Below, piece by piece: positions 15,258-23,548 of a stretch of 38,232 bases of DNA. Below the pieces are notes generated by a model that was not told the origin of the DNA, made no database searches, and saw nothing but the letters and a program-made list of their open reading frames with translations. Numbering within the stretch: position 1 is the first letter of the stretch; every line of letters begins with the position of its first letter. The position numbers and the translations under genes are program-made. The DNA comes from Candidatus Saccharibacteria bacterium QS_5_54_17 (GTDB lineage Bacteria; Patescibacteriota; Saccharimonadia; QS-5-54-17), in assembly GCA_003022365.1 (NCBI GenBank), contig PXOU01000017.1, forward strand, positions 1-38,232, read 5' to 3'.

Positions 15258-15392
15258 TCTGAGGCCGTCGATTACTCCGAATTAGCTTGGGGGATGATTG
15301 ACAATGGTAGGGAAGATGTTCTCATCGACAACCTACACAAGTTCCGGAAGGTGCCTGATGATGTCCGGGACCGATTGCCGATCGCGGCATAG
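15258..15392 (+). pseudogene. Detached C-terminal tail of repeat protein 2
   Basis: Directly after TAA 15255 the same frame stays open for 44 codons. It carries a unit VLIDNLHKF and ends VPDDVRDRLPIAA, matching the C-terminus of gene 1 (VPDDVWERLPR). The following TAGGGGAGTG also matches the context of the gene 1 stop. The full gene would be 12888-15392 (834 codons). Confidence 0.8.
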
Positions 15393-15535
15393 GGGAGTGT
15401 GGATTCCGGCTCACCCCTGTCCTGATGACAGCCATTACCGACCTGATACGCCGCTTAACAATTAAAAACTCCCACGCCGCCCATCACCAAAAAAACCCGC
15501 CCATCCCGTGAAGCAGGGGAGGTGACCGGGTGGTG

Positions 15536-15837
15536 AAGAAGAAGCAAGGAGTAAGAAGTAAGGAGCAAGTGGAAAAATGTAAAGCCTTTTTGTCATTCCG
15601 AATTTAGTTCGGAATCGGCTTTGAAATAGATCCTGAAATAAATTCAGGATGACAATAGGGGAAGATCCTGAAACAAGCCTGCCTGCCGGCAGGCAGGTTC
15701 AGGATGACATATTAAGGAATGGCATTCAGTCCGGTTTTTGTTGCAGGGTTTTGATAATGATTCCGAGTTCTACGCCCGTAACACCCACCTCGTTGTTTAC
15801 TGCATCTGAGGTATTCAATAAGCCGGGAGACTATACG
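15536..15837. repeat. Modular intergenic repeat block 6
   Basis: A heptad tract (AAGCAAG, GAGTAAG), linker (gtggaaaaatgtaaagcctt), TCCGAA/TTCGGA and CCTGAA/TTCAGG units, one unit split by the CCTGCCTG/CAGGCAGG palindrome, and the conserved end gccgggagactatacgg. The 140 nt before it (15393-15535) hold no gene. Confidence 0.82.
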
Positions 15838-15843
15838 GCTGGC

Positions 15844-15873
15844 TTTACCTCCGTGGACCATAAGCGCTATAGT
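15844..15873 (+). promoter_or_regulatory. Promoter of GH37-like gene
   Basis: TTTACC (15844-15849), 18-nt spacer, TATAGT (15868-15873). Transcription near 15881 gives a leader of about 20 nt with a GCGAGG ribosome site. Confidence 0.5.
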
Positions 15874-15899
15874 ATGGCCCAACCTGACCCGAGCGAGGT

Positions 15900-17168
15900 A
15901 TGAGCCAACCCACCAAACGACAACACCCCAAAACCAAAACCGGTGACATAGCCATGGCGCCGCCCCGGATCGAAGGGTCCGATATAGAGCGGGCGCTGGG
16001 CTACATCGAGGCGACGTGGGGCGAGCTGGAGCGTCACCGGCCCCAGGATTCGGAAACCTTGCTGGGGCTGCCGTATCCGTATTTCGTCCCGGGCAGCTGT
16101 CCCCAGCAAGGGTTCATCCATAACGAACTTTATTACTGGGACACCTATTTCATCGCCCTGGGCTTGCTGGATACCACGCGGCACCACCAAGCCTTCGAGC
16201 AGGCCGACAATCTGTTGCACTTGCTGCAACGCTTCGGTTTCGTGCCCTCGGGCAACCGGATATACCTAACCGCCCGGTCGCAACCGCCGCTGCTGTCATC
16301 CTTGCTTTTGGATCTGTATGACCGCGGCGGAAGCAAAGAGTGGCTGGCTCCGCGGATGGAATTGGTCAAAAAAGAATACGAACTGGTTTGGCGCGGCACG
16401 CTACAGCCCCACTGGCGGCAGGTATTCGACGGACTGAGTCGGAATTATGAAATTAACCTCATCGACGAGCTGGCCGAAGCCGAGAGCGGCTGGGATTATA
16501 CCACCCGGTTTTATGGCAGCGCCCTGCAGTATATACCCATCGATCTGAACGCCTTGCTATATAAGTACGAAGTCGACTTTGAGCGCACCTCATTAATCAT
16601 GGGTAAGCCGCGTGAGGCTGAGCAGTGGCAGCAGCGAGCCAAAGAACGCCGACAGCAGGTTGACGCCTACCTATGGAACCAAGACGGGGGGTTTTATTTC
16701 GACTACAACTACCAGACGGGCAAGCAATCCCGGGTGTGGTCGCTGGCGGGCTATTATCCGTTGTGGGCGGGTATGGCCAGCAAAGAACAGGCAGCATCTT
16801 TAGCCAACAATCTGGAAAGATTCGAAGCCGCTGGTGGACTAACCGCCACTTTGTCCCATCCGCACGTCAAAGAGCACCACGCCGCCCAGTGGGTATACCC
16901 CAACGGGTGGGCGCCGCTTCATCTGCTGATTATCCGCGGCCTGGCCGATTACGGGTATGAAATGCTGGCCCAGCGGTTGGCCCGGCGCTGGCTGTACACT
17001 AATTTGCACAGTTTCAACCGGCACGGTGCCTTTTTTGAGAAATACAACGTGGTAGACCTGGACGCCCCGCCCAAGGACGGCGTCTACCCCTCCCAGACCG
17101 GCTTCGGCTGGACCAACGCCGTCTTTGCCGTCCTGGCCCGGGATTACGCCCACACGCTGGGGCCTTAG
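15900..17168 (+). CDS. Trehalase-like glycoside hydrolase (GH37)
   Basis: Family 37 enzymes hydrolyse alpha,alpha-trehalose to glucose by inversion. The 422-residue protein keeps ELYYWDTYFIALGL (about 76-89), the catalytic-acid segment ESGWDYTTRF (D199), QWVYPNGWAPLHLL (about 330-343), the catalytic-base segment FFEKYN (E380) and QTGFGWTNAVF. It departs from trehalases in signature 1, where the RF of PGGRFxExYxWD is lost (PGSCPQQGFIHNELYYWD), and in GVYPSQTGFGW where family members have GEY. It is also shorter than E. coli TreA (565). Substrate use may be altered. No signal peptide is seen, so it is cytoplasmic. The ATG at 15900 has GAGG just upstream. Confidence 0.85.
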   Translation: MSQPTKRQHPKTKTGDIAMAPPRIEGSDIERALGYIEATWGELERHRPQDSETLLGLPYPYFVPGSCPQQGFIHNELYYWDTYFIALGLLDTTRHHQAFEQADNLLHLLQRFGFVPSGNRIYLTARSQPPLLSSLLLDLYDRGGSKEWLAPRMELVKKEYELVWRGTLQPHWRQVFDGLSRNYEINLIDELAEAESGWDYTTRFYGSALQYIPIDLNALLYKYEVDFERTSLIMGKPREAEQWQQRAKERRQQVDAYLWNQDGGFYFDYNYQTGKQSRVWSLAGYYPLWAGMASKEQAASLANNLERFEAAGGLTATLSHPHVKEHHAAQWVYPNGWAPLHLLIIRGLADYGYEMLAQRLARRWLYTNLHSFNRHGAFFEKYNVVDLDAPPKDGVYPSQTGFGWTNAVFAVLARDYAHTLGP

Positions 17169-17171
17169 TGT

Positions 17172-17660
17172 GACAGGAACAAGAAGCAGGGAGTAAGAAG
17201 CAAGAAGCAAGTGGAAAAATGCAAATCCTCTCTGTCATTCCGAATTTAGTTCGGAATCCAATTCTGCACAACCGTCACAACCACCAACTACCAATGAAAC
17301 ACTAGCTATAACCTCTAGTGACGATCGTCAGCAGAGGTTAGAGGTTTGGCTATCCATCCAGGTTGACAAAAAGAGGAGGATCCTGAAACAAGTTCAGGAT
17401 GACACCCTCTCTCCGTCATTCCGAACTTGGTTCGGAATCCATTAGGCCGATAGGAACCTGAAACAGATCCTGAAACAAGCCTGCCTGCCAGCAGGCAGGT
17501 TCAGGATGACATCTTCAGGATGACAATAGGAGAAGATCCTGAAATAAATTCAGAGCCTGTCCTGAACTTGGTTCAGGAATGACAAATGCAGAGTTTGTGG
17601 CTTTTTACTCCCTGTCTACCGTCTACTGTCTGCCGTCTACTATTACCTGCTTACTTCCCG
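17172..17660. repeat. Modular intergenic repeat block 7
   Basis: A heptad tract, linker (gtggaaaaatgcaaatcctc), TCCGAA/TTCGGA units, the ACGATCGT palindrome, several CCTGAA/TTCAGG units (one split by a CCTGCCTGCCAGCAGGCAGG palindrome with one mismatch) and a pyrimidine tract of CTGTCTA/CCGTCTA heptads at the end. Confidence 0.83.
17309..17340. repeat. ACGATCGT-centred nested palindrome, type 3 copy a
   Basis: TAACCTCT and AGAGGTTA flank the perfect TGACGATCGTCA palindrome. The whole arrangement recurs at 29575-29606. Confidence 0.8.
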
Positions 17661-17685
17661 TTCTTTTTCCGGCGCCTGGCCGGGC

Positions 17686-17988
17686 TCAGGCACAGTTATA
17701 GACGGCTTTGTATTCATCCACCTCACGGATAAGTATTTTGCCGTCTTGGACCTTATGTTCTATGTCGTGTTCATCCAGACACTCTACCGACGACCCACTC
17801 TTACGTGTGCTGCTCCATTCAAAGAAAGAACTTGATTGGCGCATATCCTCAATCTTCTCGGTAAAATACAGGTAGCCGGCGACATTCGTCATCAACAAGG
17901 CGACATTCCCGAGCAATAATACCAAGATAATAAGACCGAGTATGATACGCCGCCCGTTACTTTGGCTGCTCTGGCTTCTTGCTTCCAT
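17686..17988 (-). CDS. Small single-pass membrane protein
   Basis: A 100-residue protein with a short polar head, one membrane helix (about 14-42, IILGLIILVLLLGNVALLM) and an outer domain with two cysteines (C69, C99) that could form a disulphide. I do not recognise the family. Its start lies 21 nt after the PilB-type ATPase stop on the same strand, so the two are probably co-transcribed, and it may serve the same envelope machine (inference). Confidence 0.65.
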   Translation of the reverse strand: MEARSQSSQSNGRRIILGLIILVLLLGNVALLMTNVAGYLYFTEKIEDMRQSSSFFEWSSTRKSGSSVECLDEHDIEHKVQDGKILIREVDEYKAVYNCA

Positions 17989-18009
17989 GACTTTAGGGTA
18001 TACCCGTGT

Positions 18010-19695
18010 CTATCGCAATTCAACTGCTCTGAGTATTTCTTCCATCGAGGTGTGGCCGGCCAGCGCTTTGCGGACGCCGTCCTGGAGCATGGTCGTCATG
18101 CCTTCGCCTATGGCCAGTTCCTGGAAATGATCGGAAGAACCCTGGGGATTGGTGGTGATTTCCCGGGAGATGGACTCAGTGACCTGGAATTGCTCTAATA
18201 CCATCATCCGTCCCAGGTAGCCGATGTGGTGGCATTCCTTGCACCCGACAGCTTTGTACAAGGTCAATTCTTCGGGCTGCTCCCCGGTTCCTTGCAATGC
18301 CCGGGCGATGATGCTGGCTATCTCCTCATCCGGGGTATAAGACTGTTTGCAATGAGGGCACAGCTGCCGGACTAACCGCTGCGAGGTGATCAGCCGGAAG
18401 GCGGAGGCCAGCAACGGGTTATAGTCGATCAAATCCAGCATACGGGTAACCGCCGCCGCGGCCGAGTTGGCATGGAAGGTTGAGAGCACCAAATGGCCGG
18501 TCAGCGACGCCTGCAAAGCAGTCCGGGCAGTTTCCTCATCCCGGATTTCGCCGACCATGATGATGTCGGGGTCTTCCCGCAAAACGGCCCGTAATTTATT
18601 GGAAAAGGTTTCCGTGTTGTCGGTATCGACCGGTATCTGGGTAATGCCTCTGATTTCATACTCGATGGGGTCTTCCAGGGTAATGATTTTTACTTCCGGG
18701 GTATTGAGTTTATTGAGGATGGCGTAAAGGGTAGAACTTTTGCCGGATCCGGTGGGGCCGACCATCAGCGCCATGCCGTGCGGCCGGGCGATGAGTTGGT
18801 CGACCGGTTTGCGCTGCTCCTCACTTAGGCCGATGTTGTCCAGATGCAGGAAGGCTTCCTCCATGTTGAATATACGGATGACCGCGTCGCTGCCGTGCAG
18901 GGTGGGGACCGTCTCGATCCGCATGTTGACCTCGACGTTTTCCTTATCCTGGTTGATGAGTGTTTCGGTGGTGCTCCCCGTCTGAGGGTAGTCGGCGTTC
19001 CACCGGATGCGTGAGCGCATTTGCAGGCTATTAAGCAGCACCGTGTAGCGATCCTGCTCCAATCGGCCGACTATGTGGAGCCGGCCGTCGATCCGAAAAC
19101 GCACCCGCGCCCCGCCCTGGTCTTTTTCCGGTTCCAAGTGAATGTCGGAAGCGCTCAATAAATATGCTTGCTGGGCCAGGAACTCGAAAAGTTCAATCTG
19201 CCCGGTTTTGGCAAATTTTTCATCAAAGAGGTTTAGTTCTTCCTGCTCGGAGATCTGTTCATTGACTTCCAGTATTTTGTCCGCCAGCTGCTCGGCGATC
19301 TCCTGGGGAGTGGGTTCGGGCGGATCGTCCTTATGGGCGTAATCGTAATACTGCTGATATAGTTCCTGGAATCCGTCCTTGGAAATCAGGGTAAAGGTCA
19401 CGTTGTACTGGGGATAGTTGTCTTCGACCCCGTGCATGCTGGTTTGCGGGGTATCCAGCGTGAAGCCCAACAAGAGCTGGTTGACGGTGGCGTTGACCGG
19501 CACCATGTGTAATTTGTCGATGGTTTCCATTGACATCATGTCGGGGAGAAACCGGGTGGCATCCTCTTCGCGCGTGTCGGTGTAGTGCACGCGCAGCAAT
19601 TCCGCCCGGTTTTTGGTCACCTCTTCCTGTTTTTGCCGCTCTTCCTCGGCCGTCTTCTCCAGCATACCGGCGAAACCCTTATGATTGGCCTGCAT
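18010..19695 (-). CDS. PilB/GspE-type assembly ATPase
   Basis: Hexameric ATPase that powers type IV pilus extension or type II secretion. The 561-residue protein has a diverged N-terminal region, the ASDIHLEPE motif (about 182-190) and Asp-box region, Walker A GPTGSGKSS (about 313-321), Walker B DIIMVGEIRDEE (about 377-388), a His-box (GHLVLSTFHAN) and two CxxC pairs (C446/C449, C485/C488) forming the zinc site. The upstream frame (to 19812) is repeat DNA, so the ATG at 19695 is the longest credible start. A TACAAT box overlaps that ATG, so the ATG at 19665 with AAGGG upstream is a real alternative. Other pilus genes are not in the window. Confidence 0.93.
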   Translation of the reverse strand: MQANHKGFAGMLEKTAEEERQKQEEVTKNRAELLRVHYTDTREEDATRFLPDMMSMETIDKLHMVPVNATVNQLLLGFTLDTPQTSMHGVEDNYPQYNVTFTLISKDGFQELYQQYYDYAHKDDPPEPTPQEIAEQLADKILEVNEQISEQEELNLFDEKFAKTGQIELFEFLAQQAYLLSASDIHLEPEKDQGGARVRFRIDGRLHIVGRLEQDRYTVLLNSLQMRSRIRWNADYPQTGSTTETLINQDKENVEVNMRIETVPTLHGSDAVIRIFNMEEAFLHLDNIGLSEEQRKPVDQLIARPHGMALMVGPTGSGKSSTLYAILNKLNTPEVKIITLEDPIEYEIRGITQIPVDTDNTETFSNKLRAVLREDPDIIMVGEIRDEETARTALQASLTGHLVLSTFHANSAAAAVTRMLDLIDYNPLLASAFRLITSQRLVRQLCPHCKQSYTPDEEIASIIARALQGTGEQPEELTLYKAVGCKECHHIGYLGRMMVLEQFQVTESISREITTNPQGSSDHFQELAIGEGMTTMLQDGVRKALAGHTSMEEILRAVELR

Positions 19696-19722
19696 TGTAG
19701 CACGCGCCACTATATACGTCAG
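19694..19722 (-). promoter_or_regulatory. Possible PilB-type gene promoter overlapping ATG
   Basis: CTGACG-17-TACAAT, with the last two bases of the -10 box being the AT of the ATG at 19695. A second candidate, TATAGT (19714-19709), would give a leader of about 7 nt to that ATG. Confidence 0.35.
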
Positions 19723-19724
19723 CG

Positions 19725-20082
19725 GCTGACAGGAAGTAGACAAGGAACAGGGAACAGGGAACAAGGAAACAGGAAGCAAGGAACAAGAAGTAACAGACTC
19801 TGAAGATGTCATCCTGAACTTGTTTCAGGATCTGTTTCAGAACTATATCGGGTTATTGGATTCCGGCTCGGCGGCTGGAATGACAGAGTGGGTAGTCTCG
19901 CAATAACGAACTCTCTCTTGTCATCCTGAATTTATTTCAGGATCTATTTTAGAACCGGATTCCGAAACAAGTTCGGAATGACAAAGAGGGGAGGCAGGAA
20001 TAACGCTCTTTTATTTCCACTTGCTTCTTACTTCTAGCTTCTTGTTCCTGTCATCCTGAACTTGTTTCAGGATCCTTTATGA
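19725..20082. repeat. Modular intergenic repeat block 8
   Basis: GGAACAG/GAAACAG heptads, linker (gaagtaacagactctgaaga), CCTGAA/TTCAGG, CCGGC-type and TCCGAA/TTCGGA units, linker (gaggcaggaataacgctctt), pyrimidine heptads and another CCTGAA/TTCAGG unit. Confidence 0.83.
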
Positions 20083-20166
20083 GAACCATGGAGAGCTACT
20101 ACACGCCGGAGCAGAGCAGCCTAACTTATTACAAAAACTGACGATCGTCAGTAAATGTAATAGCTA
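20083..20166. repeat. ACGATCGT-centred nested palindrome, type 1 copy b
   Basis: A second copy of the element at 3048-3135: CTGACGATCGTCAG within TATTACA/TGTAATA arms and the shared ctaacttattacaaaaactg. Confidence 0.8.
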
Positions 20167-20245
20167 CGTGAGAGAGTGCGCGAAAGGTGGGGTGTAGGTA
20201 AGTAGCATGTCGTTATATGCGCTGCTGCGGCGCGCTCCACGACTA

Positions 20246-20280
20246 CGAAAAAGCCCCGCTGTTCTGGCGGGGCTTTTTCG
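20246..20280. terminator. Bidirectional terminator
   Basis: A perfect 14-bp stem CGAAAAAGCCCCGC/GCGGGGCTTTTTCG with a 7-nt loop. The A and T runs make it work in both directions, so it can end smpB transcripts coming from the right. Confidence 0.85.
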
Positions 20281-20324
20281 AGGTTTTATGTTTTGGTGTG
20301 AGTTTGGAGATGTGGTGTTTTTTG

Positions 20325-20356
20325 TTAAGTAACGGCTCTCCAGAGCCGTTACTTAA
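20325..20356. terminator. 14-bp hairpin
   Basis: A perfect TTAAGTAACGGCTC/GAGCCGTTACTTAA stem with a 4-nt loop, next to a T6 run on its left (plus strand). It is the second of three stacked hairpins downstream of smpB. Confidence 0.65.
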
Positions 20357-20385
20357 GGGAGCTTTATTTTACGTTTTTGTTTTTG

Positions 20386-20410
20386 AGCACTTTTGTTATT
20401 CAAAAGTGCT
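20386..20410. terminator. 10-bp hairpin
   Basis: A perfect AGCACTTTTG/CAAAAGTGCT stem with a 5-nt loop, the closest of the three to the smpB stop. On the plus strand a T-rich run lies upstream. Positions 20411-20535 show no further gene. Confidence 0.6.
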
Positions 20411-20535
20411 TACCCCTAATGTATACAAGCGCGCCCGGCCTGTCAACGCGTAAGCGGGGAAAAAGTCATGGTTTTTTAGCCGGCAAGCTGGCGGGCGGGT
20501 GTCGGCGGGATGTATGCGGGATTGATTGCCGGGTT

Positions 20536-20970
20536 TCATCGTTTCATTTTCCGGGCGATTTCCCGTTCCATTTCCCGCTGCTTGATATGCTGGCGTTTGT
20601 CGTGTTTTTTGCGCGAGGCGCCGATGCCGATCTCCAGCTTGATCAATCCACGTTCCGTGCCGGCCCGCAATGGCAAAATGTGCCGCCCGTTTTGCCGGGC
20701 GGCCGCCAACCGCGCCACTTCCGACTTGTGCAGCAGTAGTTTGCGGTCTCCAAGCGGATCATGCTGAATGTGAGCCGGTTTATATGGGGAAATCCGGGCT
20801 TTGGAAAGCATTGGTTCGCCGCTTTGAAACCGCACGTAACTCCCTTTGAGGCTGATGTGCCCTTGTTTGACGCTTTTGACCTCGCTGCCGCTCAAGACTA
20901 ACCCGGCCACCATGGTTTCGGTAATGTCAAAATCAAAGCTGGCTCGTTTGTTTTTGGCAATGGTCCGCAT
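20536..20970 (-). CDS. smpB: SsrA-binding protein SmpB
   Basis: SmpB binds the tRNA-like part of tmRNA and places it in the empty A site of stalled ribosomes. The 144-residue protein has the normal length and motifs: NKRASFDFDITETMVAGLVL, then SGSEVKSVKQGHISLKGSYV, DRKLLLHKSEVARL, and a basic tail (KKHDKRQHIKQREMEREIAR) that folds in the mRNA channel. The tmRNA it serves is in this window. The -10 box TATTCT lies exactly 6 nt before the ATG and no ribosome site is seen, so the mRNA is probably leaderless. Three hairpins follow the stop. Confidence 0.96.
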   Translation of the reverse strand: MRTIAKNKRASFDFDITETMVAGLVLSGSEVKSVKQGHISLKGSYVRFQSGEPMLSKARISPYKPAHIQHDPLGDRKLLLHKSEVARLAAARQNGRHILPLRAGTERGLIKLEIGIGASRKKHDKRQHIKQREMEREIARKMKR

Positions 20971-20976
20971 ATGTCC

Positions 20977-20982
20977 AGAATA
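20977..20982 (-). promoter_or_regulatory. -10 box, leaderless smpB
   Basis: TATTCT on the minus strand, 6 nt (GGACAT), then ATG. Confidence 0.5.
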
Positions 20983-21064
20983 CCCTACTCCCGGAAAAAC
21001 TTCGAAATGAAAAACTCACCAAGCAAAAACTCGAGGCAACAGCCGGCCGAGTTGGGCCAGCCCC

Positions 21065-21435
21065 CTTAATGTGACAGAAACTTACTGAACAGCTCCTTGC
21101 TGTTTACTGTAGGGGAGGCAGTTAGTAGACAGTGACGGCAGACAGGGAGTGAGAAGCAATAGGCTCTGAAACTGTCATCCTGAAGATGTCATCCTGAACT
21201 TGTTTCAGGATCTGTGGCAGGATCCGTTTCAGAGCTGGTTCCGAACTAAATTGGCAGTGACCTCCGAAAATTGATCTCGGATCGGGGTCCGGGATCGTTT
21301 CCCTGTTGCAGAATGAGATTCCGAAACAAGTTCGGAATGACAAAGAGAGGAGGCAGGAATAACACACTTTTATTCCCACTTACTTCTTACTTCTTACTGC
21401 TTGCTTCCTATTCCCGCTACCGGAGACTATACGAG
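21065..21435. repeat. Modular intergenic repeat block 9
   Basis: AGACAGT-type heptads, linker (gaagcaataggctctgaaac), CCTGAA/TTCAGG unit, a worn TCCGAA unit, TCCGAA/TTCGGA unit, linker (gaggcaggaataacacactt), pyrimidine heptads and the conserved end taccggagactatacgag. Confidence 0.82.
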
Positions 21436-21463
21436 CCCCTACAACCCTGCTTACCCAGTAAGG

Positions 21464-21469
21464 TATAAT
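21464..21469 (+). promoter_or_regulatory. -10 box, leaderless argS
   Basis: A perfect TATAAT 8 nt before the ATG at 21478. No ribosome site is possible in the short gap. Confidence 0.5.
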
Positions 21470-21477
21470 GAATCCCG

Positions 21478-23121
21478 ATGCCGAGTGACAAGCAGACCAC
21501 AGACGCCCAAACGCCCCAGCAGTATGCCGCTCAGCTGGTAACCGATGCCTGCGCCCGGGCACTGAATATGTCTCCCGCCGCCGAAGTGACTCGGGCGGAT
21601 CCCCAGTTCGGCGATTTTGCCAGCAATGTCGCCATGCAGCTGAAGGACCAGTTGTCGCAACCGCCGCGGGAGATAGCAGGGGAGGTAGCCGCCCAACTGA
21701 CACAATCGGATGATATACACGTCGCCGAAGCCGCCGGGCCGGGATTCATCAATATCACCTTCACCGACCAATACTGGCTGTCGGTGACGGAACAGTTGCC
21801 AGTCTTCACCCGACCGCAACCGAAAACCAAAGACAAAGTACAGGTGGAATTTATCTCGGCCAATCCCACCGGACCCCTGACCTTGGGCAACGCCCGGGGC
21901 GGCTTCGTCGGCGACGTCTTAAGCAACGTGCTGGAGACCCGGGGGCATCACGTCATCCGGGAGTACTACTTTAACGACGCCGGTACCCAGATAGATACAT
22001 TAATCCGGTCAGTTCAGCATTATGCCGGTGAAGTCGAGGAGGAACCCCAATACCGGGGTGAGTACGTCAAAGAGCTGGCCGAGCATTACGGGCAATGGCA
22101 AGCGGGGCAAGAGCCGGGCGAACGTGTTGATTGGGGCAGTCTGCTGACCAGCCACGTTTTTGAAAAGTATATATCCCCGGCATTAGACAAAATGGGCATC
22201 CCATCCGGCGGCAACCAGCATAACGGAGGCGGCCAAACCCTTGCCTATACCAATGAAAGCCAGCTGGAGGAGGAGTACGATTTGGCCATCACGGAATTTG
22301 GCCAGGAGCTAATTTACCAGCAGGATGGGGCAACCTGGTTGCGGCTGAGCATGCTGGAGGCGGATGAGCGCGATCGGGTGTTAATGAAATCCAATGGAGA
22401 CCGGACCTATTTGGCCAACGATATTGCCTACCACTACGATATTTTCCGGAATCGGGGCTTTGACCGAGCTATCAAAATTTGGGGAGCTGACCACGCCGGG
22501 CAAGTCCCCTCCTTGCGGTTGGTGGCTAATCATCTGTTTCCCCAGAAGCAACTGGAGTTTGTCATCATCCAATGGGTTCGGCTTATCAAAGAGGGAGAGG
22601 AAGTTAAGCTCAGTAAACGGGCGGGTACCTACGTGACCGTGGAGGAGCTGATAGACCGGGTGGGAGCTGACGTGGCCCGGTGGTTCATGCTTACCCGCAG
22701 CAACGACACCCACATGGACTTCGATCTGGATTTGGCCGAAGAAGAAAGCCGGAAAAACCCCTATTGGTACGTCATGTACGCCTATGTCCGTGCCCGGGCC
22801 ATCCAACGCCAGGCAGCTGAACGCGGCATTGTCGCCGCGGGCGAGCTGACGGCCTTGAACCCGGGCGAACGGGCCATCGTCCAGAAATTAAGCCGCCTGC
22901 CCGAATTGCTGCACCAAATCGAACACAGTTATGAAGTACATCACCTGACCTTTTACGGACATGAATTGGCCAAGTTGTTCCACGACTGGTACGAAACCGT
23001 GCCGGTCCTGGACTCCCCGGCAGAAGAAGCCGCCCAAAAACTGCTGTTCTTGCAGCGATTCACCGCCGTCATGGAATTTTATTTTGCTATCTTAGGCATC
23101 CAACCCCAGGAGCAGATGTAG
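21478..23121 (+). CDS. argS: Arginyl-tRNA synthetase
   Basis: Charges tRNA-Arg. The 547-residue protein has the Arg-specific N-terminal additional domain (FGDFASNVAMQL, then AGPGFINITFTDQYW), the class I signature region ISANPTGPLTLGNARGGFVGD (HIGH-like LTLGN), a catalytic domain with DHAGQVPSLRLV, a KMSKS-type loop KLSKRAGTYVTVEEL and a C-terminal DALR anticodon-binding helical domain. HIGH is altered to LTLGN, in line with some divergent ArgS. The start is fixed by the TATAAT box 8 nt upstream. It stands alone between repeat blocks. Confidence 0.95.
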   Translation: MPSDKQTTDAQTPQQYAAQLVTDACARALNMSPAAEVTRADPQFGDFASNVAMQLKDQLSQPPREIAGEVAAQLTQSDDIHVAEAAGPGFINITFTDQYWLSVTEQLPVFTRPQPKTKDKVQVEFISANPTGPLTLGNARGGFVGDVLSNVLETRGHHVIREYYFNDAGTQIDTLIRSVQHYAGEVEEEPQYRGEYVKELAEHYGQWQAGQEPGERVDWGSLLTSHVFEKYISPALDKMGIPSGGNQHNGGGQTLAYTNESQLEEEYDLAITEFGQELIYQQDGATWLRLSMLEADERDRVLMKSNGDRTYLANDIAYHYDIFRNRGFDRAIKIWGADHAGQVPSLRLVANHLFPQKQLEFVIIQWVRLIKEGEEVKLSKRAGTYVTVEELIDRVGADVARWFMLTRSNDTHMDFDLDLAEEESRKNPYWYVMYAYVRARAIQRQAAERGIVAAGELTALNPGERAIVQKLSRLPELLHQIEHSYEVHHLTFYGHELAKLFHDWYETVPVLDSPAEEAAQKLLFLQRFTAVMEFYFAILGIQPQEQM

Positions 23122-23124
23122 CAG

Positions 23125-23335
23125 TAGCAGGGAGCAAGGAGCAAGTAGCAGGGAGCAAGAAGTAAGAAGTAAGTAAAAACAGGTAACAGGAAGCAGGAAG
23201 TTAAAAAGCAAGTGGAGACATGCAAACCTTATTTGTCATCCTGAACCTGCCTGCCGGCAGGCAGGCTTGGTTCAGAATCTTCCCACCTTAACCTGTAATC
23301 CTGAACTTGTTTCAGGATCTCTTTCAGGACCCCCC
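23125..23335. repeat. Modular intergenic repeat block 10
   Basis: A long heptad tract (GAGCAAG, TAGCAGG, AAGTAAG), linker (gtggagacatgcaaacctta), a unit split by the CCTGCCTGCCGGCAGGCAGG palindrome, then a CCTGAA/TTCAGG unit, ending in a C9 run at 23330-23338. Confidence 0.82.
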
Positions 23336-23357
23336 CCCGAGTGCTTCCACAATACTA

Positions 23358-23386
23358 TTGACGTTTAATACTATCAATGGTATCAT
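23358..23386 (+). promoter_or_regulatory. Strong promoter of structured-leader cassette
   Basis: TTGACG (23358-23363), 17-nt spacer, TATCAT (23381-23386). Expected start near 23393, giving a leader of about 155 nt. Confidence 0.65.
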
Positions 23387-23392
23387 AACGTT

Positions 23393-23538
23393 AATTTGAG
23401 GGGTCTGAACTTCTCAAAGTACGTTAATAGTTCTCTGTTGGTGCTATGGATGCTTACAACCAGGAATAGGTGTATTGGCCGAACAGTATGCGCTATTCCT
23501 GGTTGTAAGCGAGCCTATCCCCGTGGATAGGGTAAGGA
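23393..23538 (+). promoter_or_regulatory. Structured 5' leader (possible cis-regulatory RNA)
   Basis: Three hairpins in a row: TTTGAG/CTCAAA (about 23395-23418); a perfect 18-bp pair whose arms lie at 23452-23469 and 23493-23510 with a 23-nt loop; and CCTATCC/GGATAGG (about 23514-23531), which ends directly before the AAGGAG ribosome site. ACGTTAAT occurs twice. The last hairpin could control access to the ribosome site. It matches no riboswitch I know. Confidence 0.6.
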
Positions 23539-23548
23539 GCAGGTAAAA

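Noticed and set aside
15874-15903. Nine-codon leader ORF (MAQPDPSEV) ending in an ATGA overlap with the GH37-like start
   Set aside because: Its ATG lies directly after the TATAGT box, upstream of the expected transcription start, so it is unlikely to be in the mRNA.
19696-19812. Upstream extension of the PilB-type ATPase
   Set aside because: The extra codons fall in repeat and heptad DNA.
20217-20453. Plus-strand ORF of 78 codons
   Set aside because: It runs through three hairpins, including a clear terminator.
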